A stretch of 14,338 nt of DNA from positions 1 through 14,338 of the forward strand of contig JAEZBX010000246.1 in assembly GCA_023412765.1 (NCBI GenBank), given 5' to 3'. Shown here in pieces: positions 1 to 8,423 of the stretch. The notes beneath the pieces were generated by a model. That model was not told where the DNA came from, made no database searches, and saw nothing but the letters and a program-made list of their open reading frames with translations. The first letter of the stretch is position 1, and every line of letters begins with the position of its first letter. This DNA comes from Bacteroidota bacterium (GTDB lineage Bacteria; Bacteroidota; Bacteroidia; Cytophagales; Cyclobacteriaceae). The translations under genes were made by a program, and so were the position numbers.

Positions 1-2549
1 ACCTGTAGCGGTGGGGTGGTGATTACTTCGCGTGAATTGAACCAACCGATTAGCATCGTAAGAAATACAACCCCCACTCCTATTATTAGCAGTTCCATCC
101 AATCGAACGCGAAAGCAATTTCGAAGAAAAACTTTGCCAGCAGAAATCCGCTTCCAAGCGACAGAATGATCCCTGTCAAAGCTGAGAACAATCCCAGCCA
201 CGCATATTCGATCAAAGTGATTTTAATAATTTGACGCGTCCGCGCACCGACAGTTCGCAACAGCACATTTTCTTTGATCCGAAGAAATTTGCTATTAATA
301 ACTGCGCCTGCGAGAACAACGAGTCCTGTGATAATGCTGAACAGCGCCAGGAACCGCACTACCATTCCAAGTTTATTGAACAAATCGTTTACTGTACTCA
401 GGATCAAGCGAAGATCAATGAGCGACACATTTGGAAATTGTATTACCAATTGTTGCTGAAAACTGTTGGCTTGTTGTTGATTGTCAATGCGAGTGGCCGT
501 CACATATACCTGCGGCGCCTCCTCCATCACGCCCGGAGGGAAGACAAAAATGAAATTAGGCGGGTCCTTCTGCCATTCAACTTCTCGCACTCCTGAAATC
601 TTTGCCTTCATTGGTACGCCCTGCACATCAAATACAAGAGAATCTCCGATCTTCACATCAAGATTATCAAGCATTCCTTCGGAAATTGTCACCCAAATAG
701 AATCTTTCCCCGCTGCAGTATGCTGAAGCGCACCATCAATTAGTTTTTCAGAATGATGCAGACTATCACGGTAAGTAACACGATACTCGCGTGTAAGCGC
801 CCAGTTGGATATCTTATCTGTAGTATCTTTCTGAAGTTCTTCAACTGACTTGCCATGTAGACTTGCCAATCTTATTGTTACAATCGGAACTACCTGGTTA
901 AGTTTGAGATTGTTCTCTTTCATCAAATTAACGACTCCTTCGCGCTGGTCAGGTTGAATATCAAATAATATGGTATTTGACTGGTTCTCCTGTCCAGCGA
1001 ATTCAACTTGTTCTAGCATGCTTTGCTCAATAATATTCAATGTTGAAATGATGAATGCGCCTAGCCCTATCGTAACCAGCAAAACGCGAGTTTGATTGTT
1101 GGGCCTGAAGAGACTTGAAAGCGAATGACGGAGAATAAATCCAGCCTGGTTAGGAAAATATCTTTTTACTAAATAGAGCAGTAACATCGCCACGAGTGTG
1201 AGGCATCCGAGTGCAGCCAATAGTCCAAGAAAGAAGAACGTGCCTGTAATAAGACTCTTAGTTTGCATCGCGGCGAACCCAAGGGGAAACAGGGCGATTA
1301 GCGCAATGATTACAACCTTCGTTTTAGAAAAGTTTTGTTGAGGAACTGGCGAAGCTCTGAGGACGGTTAAAGGCGGCACGAATCGAACGGAGATCAGCGG
1401 CAAAACAGAAAACAGCACCGATACTATTGCACCAATAAGGAGTCCCAATAGTAACGAGCTCCATGACAAGGTAAACCCGATATTGAAAGGAATAAGATCC
1501 TCTATAAAGAATGGGAGTATTTGTTGTATGGCAACCCCGATGAATGAGCCGATGATGCTTCCCACAATTCCAAGAATAAAGATCTGGATAAAGAAGATAT
1601 TGAATGCCTGCCAACCCGACGATCCGACACATCGCAGCACTGCTACCTCTTCCCTCTTTTCCCTCGCATAGATGTGAACAGAACTAGCGACGCCAATGCA
1701 CCCTAAAATAAGAGCTACAAAAGCAAGCAATGAAAAGAAACGATAAATGGATCGAAATCCTTTTCCCAAACCTTCTTTCCTCCTCTCGACAGTCTCATAT
1801 GAATGGCCATATTTCTTGAGAACAGGTTCGAGCCGATTGACGGTATTTTCCAATTGGGCCTCAGTGTCAATTTTGAAAAACCTTTTATAGTTTACGCGGC
1901 TCCCATATTGAACGAGTCTGGTTGAGTCCAGTTCGCTCATAGAAATATAAATTGATGGTGTGAAAGATGCCATGATACCACCACCTCCGGGTATTCTGGA
2001 AACAGTGCCCGAAACAGTGAATATGTTGTTCCCGATTTTTAGAGAATCTCCCGAGCTTACTTCAAATTGGCTGGCCAGAGTTTCATCCAGCATCGCGTAG
2101 CGTCCCTCGTGCAGCTTGTCGTATGCATTCTCCGGCAAGGTCTCAATCTTGCCATAAAAAGGAAAAGGACCTTGCAGAGCGACCAACCGAATCAGGCGTG
2201 ACTGATTGTTGTTAAGAAATAAAACCATAGAGGCCATATCAGCCTCTGATGCCTGGGGCAGCATCGATGTTTTGAATAGCGTGTCCAGTTCCGCGTTAAA
2301 TCTCTTATCAGAATTGACGACTAGATCAGCACCCAACAATTCCTTTGCGTTTCGATCAATATCGTTTTGCAGCGTTTGATTCAATGAGTCAAGCGCAACA
2401 ACGGCTGCAATACCGGTTATGAGGGAAGTCATGAAAAGGAAAAGCCGCGAAAAATTGTGACGGGCATCTCGCCATGCCATTAACCATACCCACCTGTCAC
2501 GAAAAATGGACCGCGTCTTACGCTTTAATTTGATGATGTATTCAATCAT
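1..2549 (-). CDS. ABC transporter permease, YbbP/FtsX family, 3' end cut by window edge
   Basis: Reading the minus strand from ATG at 2549 gives an open frame of 849 codons that runs off the left edge. It belongs to the large two-module FtsX/MacB-type permeases (YbbP, COG3127), inner-membrane proteins that work with an ABC ATPase on lipids, lipoproteins or peptides. I see a first membrane helix near residues 36-55 (LFLFMTSLITGIAAVVAL), then a long extracytoplasmic domain with a GGGG turn. A three-helix FtsX module follows (SLLAFVALILGCIGVASS, then the coupling stretch REKREEVAVLRCVGSS). After that come two more helices and a second extracytoplasmic domain. A second FtsX module has its own coupling stretch, RIKENVLLRTVGARTRQ. 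The visible end (FNSREVITTPPLQ) resembles the family C-terminus, so only a few residues should be missing. No ATPase partner is in the window; it could lie past the left edge. A TAGATTTG match to the -7 box lies upstream at 2649-2642, without a clear -33. An alternative start is Met24. The transported substrate is unknown. Confidence 0.9.
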   Translation of the reverse strand, partial: MIEYIIKLKRKTRSIFRDRWVWLMAWRDARHNFSRLFLFMTSLITGIAAVVALDSLNQTLQNDIDRNAKELLGADLVVNSDKRFNAELDTLFKTSMLPQASEADMASMVLFLNNNQSRLIRLVALQGPFPFYGKIETLPENAYDKLHEGRYAMLDETLASQFEVSSGDSLKIGNNIFTVSGTVSRIPGGGGIMASFTPSIYISMSELDSTRLVQYGSRVNYKRFFKIDTEAQLENTVNRLEPVLKKYGHSYETVERRKEGLGKGFRSIYRFFSLLAFVALILGCIGVASSVHIYAREKREEVAVLRCVGSSGWQAFNIFFIQIFILGIVGSIIGSFIGVAIQQILPFFIEDLIPFNIGFTLSWSSLLLGLLIGAIVSVLFSVLPLISVRFVPPLTVLRASPVPQQNFSKTKVVIIALIALFPLGFAAMQTKSLITGTFFFLGLLAALGCLTLVAMLLLYLVKRYFPNQAGFILRHSLSSLFRPNNQTRVLLVTIGLGAFIISTLNIIEQSMLEQVEFAGQENQSNTILFDIQPDQREGVVNLMKENNLKLNQVVPIVTIRLASLHGKSVEELQKDTTDKISNWALTREYRVTYRDSLHHSEKLIDGALQHTAAGKDSIWVTISEGMLDNLDVKIGDSLVFDVQGVPMKAKISGVREVEWQKDPPNFIFVFPPGVMEEAPQVYVTATRIDNQQQANSFQQQLVIQFPNVSLIDLRLILSTVNDLFNKLGMVVRFLALFSIITGLVVLAGAVINSKFLRIKENVLLRTVGARTRQIIKITLIEYAWLGLFSALTGIILSLGSGFLLAKFFFEIAFAFDWMELLIIGVGVVFLTMLIGWFNSREVITTPPLQ

Positions 2550-2666
2550 GAATGTCGATGGCAGATTGGTTCAAAAGACTATCGAAACACATTTACGAGC
2601 TATTTCAGTTAAACTATGAACCACTGCCTTAAGTTGCCCTGCAAATCTAATTAAACGATGATTATT

Positions 2667-3398
2667 CTAAGGCAGTGATACGGCATAACACAAGATTCCT
2701 GCTGCAATTGCCGCGTTAAGCGATTCAGCACGACCCACCCTTGGAATGGTCACTTTATGCGTTATAAATTTTTCAAGATCATTACTTATTCCTTTCGACT
2801 CATTTCCAATAACAACTAATCCTCCTGCACCAAAATTGACGCTGCCAAGGTTGGTCCCATTCAAATACGCACCATAGACAGGTATTTTAACCTGGTCAAG
2901 GTAAATCGCAAGGTCGACGTAAAGCATCTTAATCCTTGTAAAAGAGCCCATAGTTGCATTGATTACCTTTTGGTTGTAAAAATCTGCTGTTTCACTTGAT
3001 GCGATGATTTTACGTACACCAAACCAATCGGCGGTTCGGATAATGGTGCCAAGGTTCCCCGGATCACGGATATCGTCCAAAACTAAGGCAAACTCATCTC
3101 TGGCTACGGAAAAGTGATCATTAGGCTTCATCTTTGCCACTGCAATCGCGGAATCATTCGTTTGAAAATCGCCCAAACCCTGGAGGTCCTTTACTGTTAC
3201 CTCTACTACCTCAACGTTGTTCTGCGGATTCACCGAATTCAAGAATTCCGATGTCCCAACTAAAATCTGAACTTCAAAATCTGAACTCAACAATTCTCGC
3301 ACACTCTTTGCACCTTCTACCACAAACCGTTGCTCCTGCTTCCGGTATTTTTTTATTTGCAGGGATTTAATAAACTTGATTTGGGCTTTCGATAGCAT
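2667..3398 (-). CDS. TrmH/SpoU-family RNA methyltransferase
   Basis: A 243-residue SPOUT-class methyltransferase that would transfer a methyl group from S-adenosylmethionine to a ribose 2'-OH in tRNA or rRNA; the target base cannot be told from sequence. The N-terminal substrate-binding part spans about residues 1-95 (FVVEGAKSVRELL is typical). The knotted catalytic domain shows all three SpoU motifs: DIRDPGNLGTIIR at 109-121, LVVIGNESKGIS at 194-205, and TIPRVGRAESLNAAIAAG at 217-234. Length is normal for the family. The ATG start is 10 bp from the divergent tamL start, so its promoter should lie inside the tamL 5' end. A TATGTTTG match to the Bacteroidota -7 box is on the minus strand at 3426-3419, without a clear -33. 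The TAG stop sits in one arm of a 10-bp inverted repeat (2622-2631/2668-2677) that has no U-tract. Confidence 0.93.
   Translation of the reverse strand: MLSKAQIKFIKSLQIKKYRKQEQRFVVEGAKSVRELLSSDFEVQILVGTSEFLNSVNPQNNVEVVEVTVKDLQGLGDFQTNDSAIAVAKMKPNDHFSVARDEFALVLDDIRDPGNLGTIIRTADWFGVRKIIASSETADFYNQKVINATMGSFTRIKMLYVDLAIYLDQVKIPVYGAYLNGTNLGSVNFGAGGLVVIGNESKGISNDLEKFITHKVTIPRVGRAESLNAAIAAGILCYAVSLP
3330..3359 (+). promoter_or_regulatory. Candidate Bacteroidota-type promoter for tamL
   Basis: TTG at 3330-3332, a 19-bp spacer, then TTTATTTG at 3352-3359. This is one mismatch from the Bacteroidota -7 consensus TAnnTTTG, with consensus spacing. It lies inside the 5' end of the divergent methyltransferase gene, as the 10-bp gap between the two genes requires, and predicts a leader of about 40-45 nt for tamL. 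It is a pattern match only. Confidence 0.4.
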
Positions 3399-3408
3399 GC
3401 ATTAACGA

Positions 3409-5895
3409 TTGGGGACTTCAAACATAAAATATGTAGTAGTGGTAATAGCGCTTTCGGCATTCTTGCAGGGATGCCTGGGAACTAAACACCTGAAAGAAAA
3501 TGAAAAACTACTATATCGCCAAAGGACTCAGGCGCCCAGCTATATCGACAAGGAACATCTGAGGAGCCTTTATTCCCAGACACCCAATCGCAAGTTCTTA
3601 GGTTTATTTACTCCCCTCGTTTCCATTTATTACTTTGGCGAACGCCGCTATGATCAGGAGAAGTTCATCCAAAAAAAAGAAGCGGCTGAAAAGAAGTATG
3701 ACGAAAAGATCGCACGAACAACTTCATCCAAAAAAATAAACAACTATCAGTTTAAAAAACAAAAGAAGGTAGCCAAGTACAATGGCTTTATCGAAAATGG
3801 CAATAACTGGATGCAGTGGGGTGAACCCATATCCGTTTTCGATAGCAGTCAGCTAACATTAACCAAGGAGAGATTTAGCGAATATCTTTTCTCGAACGGC
3901 TATTTTACCAACTCAGTTACGGATAGCGTAATCGTTAATAACGACCTTGTCACTGTTGTGTATCGCGTAAATCCCGGCCAGCCTTACATTATCGATTCTA
4001 TAATTTATGATGTGAGCGATACAATGATAATGAAAATCATGGATGAGAATTTCGAAGAGCGACTTATCAGGCGAGGAGATAGATTTCAGCAGGATAATTT
4101 TACCAGGGAACGCGAAAGGATCGACATGATGCTGAAAGACCAGGGATATTATGATTTCAGCCGACAATACATTGAGTTCTCCACCGATACTACCTTTAGG
4201 TCTCCCGAGCGTAAAATAGCAGTAATGATTTCAATCCGAGATCCGGCAAAACGTGGTTATCATAAACAGTTTACCATCGACTCAGTAACATTTACCACCG
4301 ACGTAGGAACTCACATACCTAATTCGCGAAGACAGACCAGGACATATCATGACATCCAGTATAAATACTATGAGGACAACTATAATTTGAAGGTGCTCAG
4401 TCAGCGAGTACGCCTGCGACCAGAAGATCTTTACAGCAGATCAAAAACGCTGAACACGCAAAGGCAGATCGGGAATATGGAAGCTTTCAAATTTGTAAAT
4501 ATTAACTACGATACGTCGGGCGGGAAATTCATAGCAAATATTTTCGCAAGCCCACTAACGCGACACGAATGGACAAATGAAGTCGGTGTTAATGTAACAC
4601 AGGGATATCCCGGACCTTTTTACGTAATTTCTTTTAAAAGACGAAATGTCTTCAAGAGTATGGAGACATTTGACCTGAGCGGCAGATTTGGATTTGAAGG
4701 CGTGGCTTCTGCGACGGAAAGTCAGAATGTCTACAAGAGTACTGAAGCTGGTATAAATGCCTCCCTCACATTTCCGCAGTTCATGTGGCCGCTCAATGAA
4801 CGGCTTCGATTCAAGTTTGCAGAGTTTAACCCTAAAACAAAAGTTACCGCCGGATACACGTACACAGACAGGCCGGAATACAGGCGAACCGTAATCTCAG
4901 TCAACGGTACCTATACATGGGACAACAACAAAAACCGAACATACTTTATTACTCCCCTTAATCTGGGTGTGATCGATACAGCAAATCTTTCGTCGGGTTT
5001 CAAAGACCTGCTGGCAAGGGAAGAAACATTGGGCAATAATAATCTGATCAATGCATTTCGTCCTTCGTTTGTCAATAGTATTATTTTTGGTGTAACCTGG
5101 AATCTGAACAACTATGGAAATACAGAAGAAAATTCGGCTTGGATAAGAGCCCAGATTGAGAGCGGTGGTACCTGGTGGAATTTTTTTGAACCTACGTTTA
5201 TCAGCGATCTGAAGCTTGAATACTATAAATATATTCGATTTAGTCTGGATATACGGCGCGTGGACCCAGTTGATAAAAACACCGTTCTTGCATACCGATT
5301 TAACTCCGGATTCGCTTATTCATACGGAGACAATCGAAGTCTTCCCTATGAAAAATTCTTTTTCGCAGGAGGTAGCAACAGCATTCGGGCATGGCGTCCC
5401 AGAAGGTTGGGCCCCGGATCTGCTAAACCCCAGCTGGCAGAGGAACCTGCAAAAGATGGCTTGTACGATTATGATATTGAGAAACCTTCCGAGATTCTGC
5501 TTGAAGCTAGTATCGAGTTACGTCAGAAATTATTTGGCTTCGTGAATGGAGCAGTCTTCATTGATGCTGGAAACGTCTGGAGCTTCCGACCTGTAAATAC
5601 ACAGGATGAAGATGGAAATATTATACAGGACAACCGGTCTCAATTCAAGATCAACAGATTTTATAAGGAGTTTGGTGTAGGGACTGGATTTGGTCTACGC
5701 TTCGATTTTTCGTTCCTGATACTTCGCTTCGACGTAGGTATCAAAGTTTATGATCCAGCCAGAGAAAGCGGCGACAAGTTTGTTTTGAATAAGGTAAGAT
5801 TTTGGAAGCCTTACGCAACTTCTGATTCTGATGGTAGCTACCGCGATTTTAAAGAGCCGGCCATATATAATGTCGGAATCGGATTTCCATTTTAG
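3409..5895 (+). CDS. tamL: TamL: TamA/BamA-like (Omp85) outer-membrane lipoprotein
   Basis: An 828-residue Omp85-superfamily protein. TamL is the Bacteroidota counterpart of TamA, an outer-membrane barrel that works with the inner-membrane-anchored TamB in envelope biogenesis. The start is TTG at 3409, because the in-frame stop at 3403-3405 leaves no ATG. It gives a short signal peptide (YVVVVIALSAF) ending in a lipobox LQGC with Cys22 as the lipidated residue. A Lys-rich segment (about 80-125) precedes POTRA-like repeats (about 135-300). The 16-stranded barrel occupies roughly 385-828. Barrel hallmarks are the loop-6 motif GGSNSIRAWRPRR near residue 655, the strand GFVNGAVFIDAGNVW near 710-725, and the terminal aromatic residue of YNVGIGFPF. 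A lipoprotein form fits TamL rather than BamA, but the Tam/Bam distinction rests on this and on length. No tamB is in the window. hemF follows 72 bp later on the same strand. Confidence 0.9.
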   Translation: MGTSNIKYVVVVIALSAFLQGCLGTKHLKENEKLLYRQRTQAPSYIDKEHLRSLYSQTPNRKFLGLFTPLVSIYYFGERRYDQEKFIQKKEAAEKKYDEKIARTTSSKKINNYQFKKQKKVAKYNGFIENGNNWMQWGEPISVFDSSQLTLTKERFSEYLFSNGYFTNSVTDSVIVNNDLVTVVYRVNPGQPYIIDSIIYDVSDTMIMKIMDENFEERLIRRGDRFQQDNFTRERERIDMMLKDQGYYDFSRQYIEFSTDTTFRSPERKIAVMISIRDPAKRGYHKQFTIDSVTFTTDVGTHIPNSRRQTRTYHDIQYKYYEDNYNLKVLSQRVRLRPEDLYSRSKTLNTQRQIGNMEAFKFVNINYDTSGGKFIANIFASPLTRHEWTNEVGVNVTQGYPGPFYVISFKRRNVFKSMETFDLSGRFGFEGVASATESQNVYKSTEAGINASLTFPQFMWPLNERLRFKFAEFNPKTKVTAGYTYTDRPEYRRTVISVNGTYTWDNNKNRTYFITPLNLGVIDTANLSSGFKDLLAREETLGNNNLINAFRPSFVNSIIFGVTWNLNNYGNTEENSAWIRAQIESGGTWWNFFEPTFISDLKLEYYKYIRFSLDIRRVDPVDKNTVLAYRFNSGFAYSYGDNRSLPYEKFFFAGGSNSIRAWRPRRLGPGSAKPQLAEEPAKDGLYDYDIEKPSEILLEASIELRQKLFGFVNGAVFIDAGNVWSFRPVNTQDEDGNIIQDNRSQFKINRFYKEFGVGTGFGLRFDFSFLILRFDVGIKVYDPARESGDKFVLNKVRFWKPYATSDSDGSYRDFKEPAIYNVGIGFPF

Positions 5896-5967
5896 CTTTC
5901 CTGACCATTCTCACTTCCAAAGTTTGCAGTTATCAACATACCGTTTATACATTCGGGCTGATATATC

Positions 5968-6876
5968 ATGCTAACAAAAGAGTCAATACGTGATTGGTTT
6001 ATCAGTCTCCAGGAGACGATCTGCCAGCAACTGGAAGACGCCGATGGCGAAGGAAAATTCATCAACGATCATTGGAAACGCGGGGGCGGCGGTGGTGGAA
6101 TCACACGTGTTATCGCTGACGGAAAGGTGATCGAGAAAGGTGGTGTTAATTTTTCAGCAGTTTGGGGAACGACACCTGAGCCAGTTCTGAAGTCGATGCA
6201 AATGGAACAGGCAGATCCTCCTGATTTTTTTGCGACGGGCGTTTCGATCGTATTGCATCCCTTCAATCCAATGGTTCCCATTATTCATATGAACGTTCGA
6301 TATTTTGAAATGACGAACGGGGTATGGTGGTTTGGTGGTGGTATTGACCTTACACCCCATTATGTCAACGGAGAGGATGCACGCTATTTTCATCTGACGC
6401 TGAAGACAGTTTGTGACAGCCACCATCCCTCCTATTACCCGGAATTCAAGAATTGGGCAGATGATTATTTTTTTCTTAAGCATCGAAAAGAAACGCGCGG
6501 AATTGGCGGAATTTTTTTCGATTACTTGAAAGGAGACGGAGGTTTTACAAAGGAATCGCGGTTTGAATTTGTGAAAGCGTTGGGGAATGCTTTTGGACCA
6601 CTCTATACTCATTTCATGAAAAAGAACGCAAATCTGTCTTTCACTGACAGAGAAAAACAATGGCAATTCCTACGGCGGGGAAGATATGTAGAATTCAATT
6701 TGGTTTGGGATCGCGGCACGAAATTCGGACTTGATACTGATGGCAGAACCGAATCAATTTTAATGAGTTTGCCTCCGCAGGCGCAATGGGTTTATAACTT
6801 CCAACCGGCTCCTGGTTCAGAGGAAGAAAAAACATTGGCGCAGTTGAGAAAGGGGATCAACTGGATCTCGGCCTAA
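5968..6876 (+). CDS. hemF: Oxygen-dependent coproporphyrinogen III oxidase
   Basis: A 302-residue cytosolic enzyme that uses O2 to decarboxylate the two propionates of coproporphyrinogen III to give protoporphyrinogen IX, late in heme synthesis. Family signatures run along the whole length: a glycine run then ITRV at 39-48, GGVNFSAVWG at 58-67, HPFNP and HMNVRYF at 97-113 with the conserved histidines 97 and 107, WWFGGGIDLTP at 120-130, DARYFH at 137-142, RGIGGIFFDYL at 177-187, and RRGRYVEFNLVWDRGTKFGL at 236-255. Length matches bacterial HemF and no key motif is missing. No other heme gene is adjacent. It lies 72 bp after tamL on the same strand and may share its transcript; I see no good -33/-7 pair in the gap and no clear terminator downstream. 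Presence of HemF implies an aerobic or facultative lifestyle. Confidence 0.96.
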   Translation: MLTKESIRDWFISLQETICQQLEDADGEGKFINDHWKRGGGGGGITRVIADGKVIEKGGVNFSAVWGTTPEPVLKSMQMEQADPPDFFATGVSIVLHPFNPMVPIIHMNVRYFEMTNGVWWFGGGIDLTPHYVNGEDARYFHLTLKTVCDSHHPSYYPEFKNWADDYFFLKHRKETRGIGGIFFDYLKGDGGFTKESRFEFVKALGNAFGPLYTHFMKKNANLSFTDREKQWQFLRRGRYVEFNLVWDRGTKFGLDTDGRTESILMSLPPQAQWVYNFQPAPGSEEEKTLAQLRKGINWISA

Positions 6877-6878
6877 AG

Positions 6879-6966
6879 CCTATAGGAATAAGGAATAGGG
6901 ATGCCTATGTTTCCTCGATTAGGTATAAAGGTATAAAGGTAAAGGTATAAGGTATAGGGTATAGGG
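6879..6966. repeat. Degenerate short tandem repeats of GGTATA(A/G) type
   Basis: After hemF, 6921-6966 reads as tandem 6-9 bp units: GGTATAAA twice, GGTAAA, GGTATAA, GGTATAGGG, TATAGGG. A looser relative (TATAGGAATAAGGAATAGGG) sits at 6881-6900. The 11-mer AAGGTATAGGG at 6949-6959 recurs inverted at 7089-7099, just before the end of the convergent usp gene. No protein is supported in this 265-bp spacer. The origin could be slippage or a decayed mobile repeat. Confidence 0.6.
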
Positions 6967-7141
6967 ACGCGACTTGAAAGGATGTCTCTTCGTTGTCAGG
7001 TTACGACAAATACTTCGTTACCATTTTTTGCAGATTGAAGGGAGCCTAAACAAAGAAAATTGTTCTCTCTTTCGAACGGATCCTTATGCCCTATACCTTC
7101 ATTCAACAAACATAAAACCAAGAAAACAAGGAACCTCAGGG

Positions 7142-8011
7142 TTAGTCCTCAGCATTAGTTAGATTGAACGTAAACACAGGCCGGCCTACTTCTTTCACCA
7201 GTCTATCGGAAAAATGGCTTGAGAATATTCGGAAGATACCATCAGTACTATTTTTAATTACCCCAATCAAGCCAGCTCTTACCTCGTGCGCAAACCTGAT
7301 TACACCCTCCGCCTGGTCGTCGGCTTCATAAATTGTAACAGAGTAATTTGTGAGATTTGCGCCTTCAGCCATCTTAGTGAAAAAATCTTTAAGATCTACG
7401 TTTGCATAGTCTGTTGCGCGGTCCCTAATGTGTACGAGGTGAATGTGAGCGTCAAAGCATGCAGCAAGATCTGCCAAGGTATTCAGAGCAGCGTTTATAT
7501 GTTCATTATCCTTGATCACATTCACAGCAAGAACAATATTTCGGAAGTCATCGATCTTGAAACCATCTCTTACCGAAATCACAGGGCATTTCGAAATTCT
7601 TATTACCTGCTCAGTATGATTTCCGCTGAAAACTTCGGAGGCATTTTCTTCTCCCGAAGTACCCATCACTACGATATCGATATTTTCCCTATCCAGGTAT
7701 TGATCAATACCTTCCTGAAATTCTTCGTCGACAATTGCAGTCTCAATATCCACACCTGGCCGGATATATTTTTGAACGAGCGCGTCAAGCTTCTCCTTGT
7801 TTACGCGCAGCAGTTGAAGATTATAGAGTTCTCCCTCCCTGTCAATTTTGCTACCTATGTCGCCCATTGCAGAGAACGTCTTTCCAAATGGGTGCTTTGT
7901 AAAATTCACAAGACTTATTTCGGCTTCAGAACGCTCAGCAATTTCCACGGCTAAAGACAAGCCTCGTTCAGCAATCGGTGAAAGGTCGGTAGGCACAAGG
8001 ATTTTTTTCAT
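7142..8011 (-). CDS. Universal stress protein with tandem UspA domains
   Basis: A 289-residue cytosolic protein made of two UspA folds, about residues 1-138 and 146-285. The start is placed at ATG 8011 because MKKILVPTDLSPIAERGL is the classic N-terminus of the family; an in-frame ATG at 8056 would add 15 residues unlike the family. Domain 1 carries the ATP-binding pattern G-x2-G-x9-G (G117, G120, G130, followed by N131 rather than Ser/Thr). Domain 2 (KNSTDGIFRIFSS region) lacks this glycine pattern, so only the first half is likely to bind nucleotide. Such tandem Usp proteins are induced by starvation, redox or envelope stress in other bacteria; the specific role here is unknown. It converges on hemF. 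No clear -33/-7 pair or terminator was seen. Confidence 0.9.
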   Translation of the reverse strand: MKKILVPTDLSPIAERGLSLAVEIAERSEAEISLVNFTKHPFGKTFSAMGDIGSKIDREGELYNLQLLRVNKEKLDALVQKYIRPGVDIETAIVDEEFQEGIDQYLDRENIDIVVMGTSGEENASEVFSGNHTEQVIRISKCPVISVRDGFKIDDFRNIVLAVNVIKDNEHINAALNTLADLAACFDAHIHLVHIRDRATDYANVDLKDFFTKMAEGANLTNYSVTIYEADDQAEGVIRFAHEVRAGLIGVIKNSTDGIFRIFSSHFSDRLVKEVGRPVFTFNLTNAED

Positions 8012-8084
8012 AGTTGGTTGGTGATAAGGGTAACAATTTCTGCTAACGATTAACAAAATCGGCGTGAAAATCTCTTTTATTTAT

Positions 8085-8114
8085 AAAAAAAAACCAGGCG
8101 TTGAGGCCTGGTTT
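8085..8114 (-). terminator. Intrinsic terminator of the cold-shock gene
   Basis: On the minus strand a perfect 9-bp stem AAACCAGGC/GCCTGGTTT (8114-8106 with 8099-8091), with a 6-nt loop, runs into a tract of nine T residues (8093-8085). It lies 22 bp after the stop of the cold-shock gene and upstream of usp, so it should separate the two transcripts. Confidence 0.85.
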
Positions 8115-8135
8115 CTTATTGGCAATGATGATTTA

Positions 8136-8333
8136 TTAGTTGGCTAAACGTACGTTAACCGCATTCAATCCTTTTTTTCCTTCTTTGAGTTCAAAAGTGA
8201 CTGCATCATTTTCGTGGATCTGATCGACAAGAAGTCCTGAAATGTGTACAAAATACTCTTGCCCTGTTGCCGTTTCCTTAATAAAACCGAATCCTTTGGA
8301 TTCATTAAAGAATTTTACTGTTCCTTCTTTCAT
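8136..8333 (-). CDS. CspA-family cold-shock protein
   Basis: A 65-residue single cold-shock domain protein, the normal size. It binds single-stranded RNA or DNA as an RNA chaperone. MKEGTVKFFNESKGFGFI is the canonical start; RNP1 (KGFGFI, 13-18) and RNP2 (YFVHIS, 27-32) are both intact with their aromatic residues. The C-terminus (KKGLNAVNVRL) is typical of Bacteroidota members. The gene is monocistronic: it has a promoter at 8387-8359 and an intrinsic terminator at 8114-8085. The predicted leader is only about 20 nt, so the long cold-responsive 5' UTR of E. coli cspA is absent and cold induction cannot be inferred. Confidence 0.96.
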   Translation of the reverse strand: MKEGTVKFFNESKGFGFIKETATGQEYFVHISGLLVDQIHENDAVTFELKEGKKGLNAVNVRLAN

Positions 8334-8358
8334 TATAAATTGTTATTAGAATAATCTG

Positions 8359-8387
8359 CAAATATACAACAATAAGTTAAAGTCCAA
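8359..8387 (-). promoter_or_regulatory. Bacteroidota-type promoter of the cold-shock gene
   Basis: On the minus strand TTG (8387-8385), an 18-bp spacer, and TATATTTG (8366-8359), a perfect match to the TAnnTTTG -7 box. The start codon is 26 bp further on, so the leader is short. Confidence 0.7.
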
Positions 8388-8423
8388 TCAAATGTTAGAT
8401 TTGTGCGAATAAACACACCATTA

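Noticed and set aside
2622..2677. 10-bp perfect inverted repeat CACTGCCTTA/TAAGGCAGTG spanning the methyltransferase stop codon
   Set aside because: The loop is 36 nt and no U-tract follows, so it is not a convincing terminator. A 10-bp match at this distance is expected about once by chance in a window of this size.
6974..7162. Open frame of 62 codons between hemF and usp
   Set aside because: No family resemblance; it overlaps the usp end and begins in repeat-like DNA.
8012..8056. Upstream start that would add 15 residues to the universal stress protein
   Set aside because: The added residues are unlike the family, and MKKILVPTDLS is the standard N-terminus.
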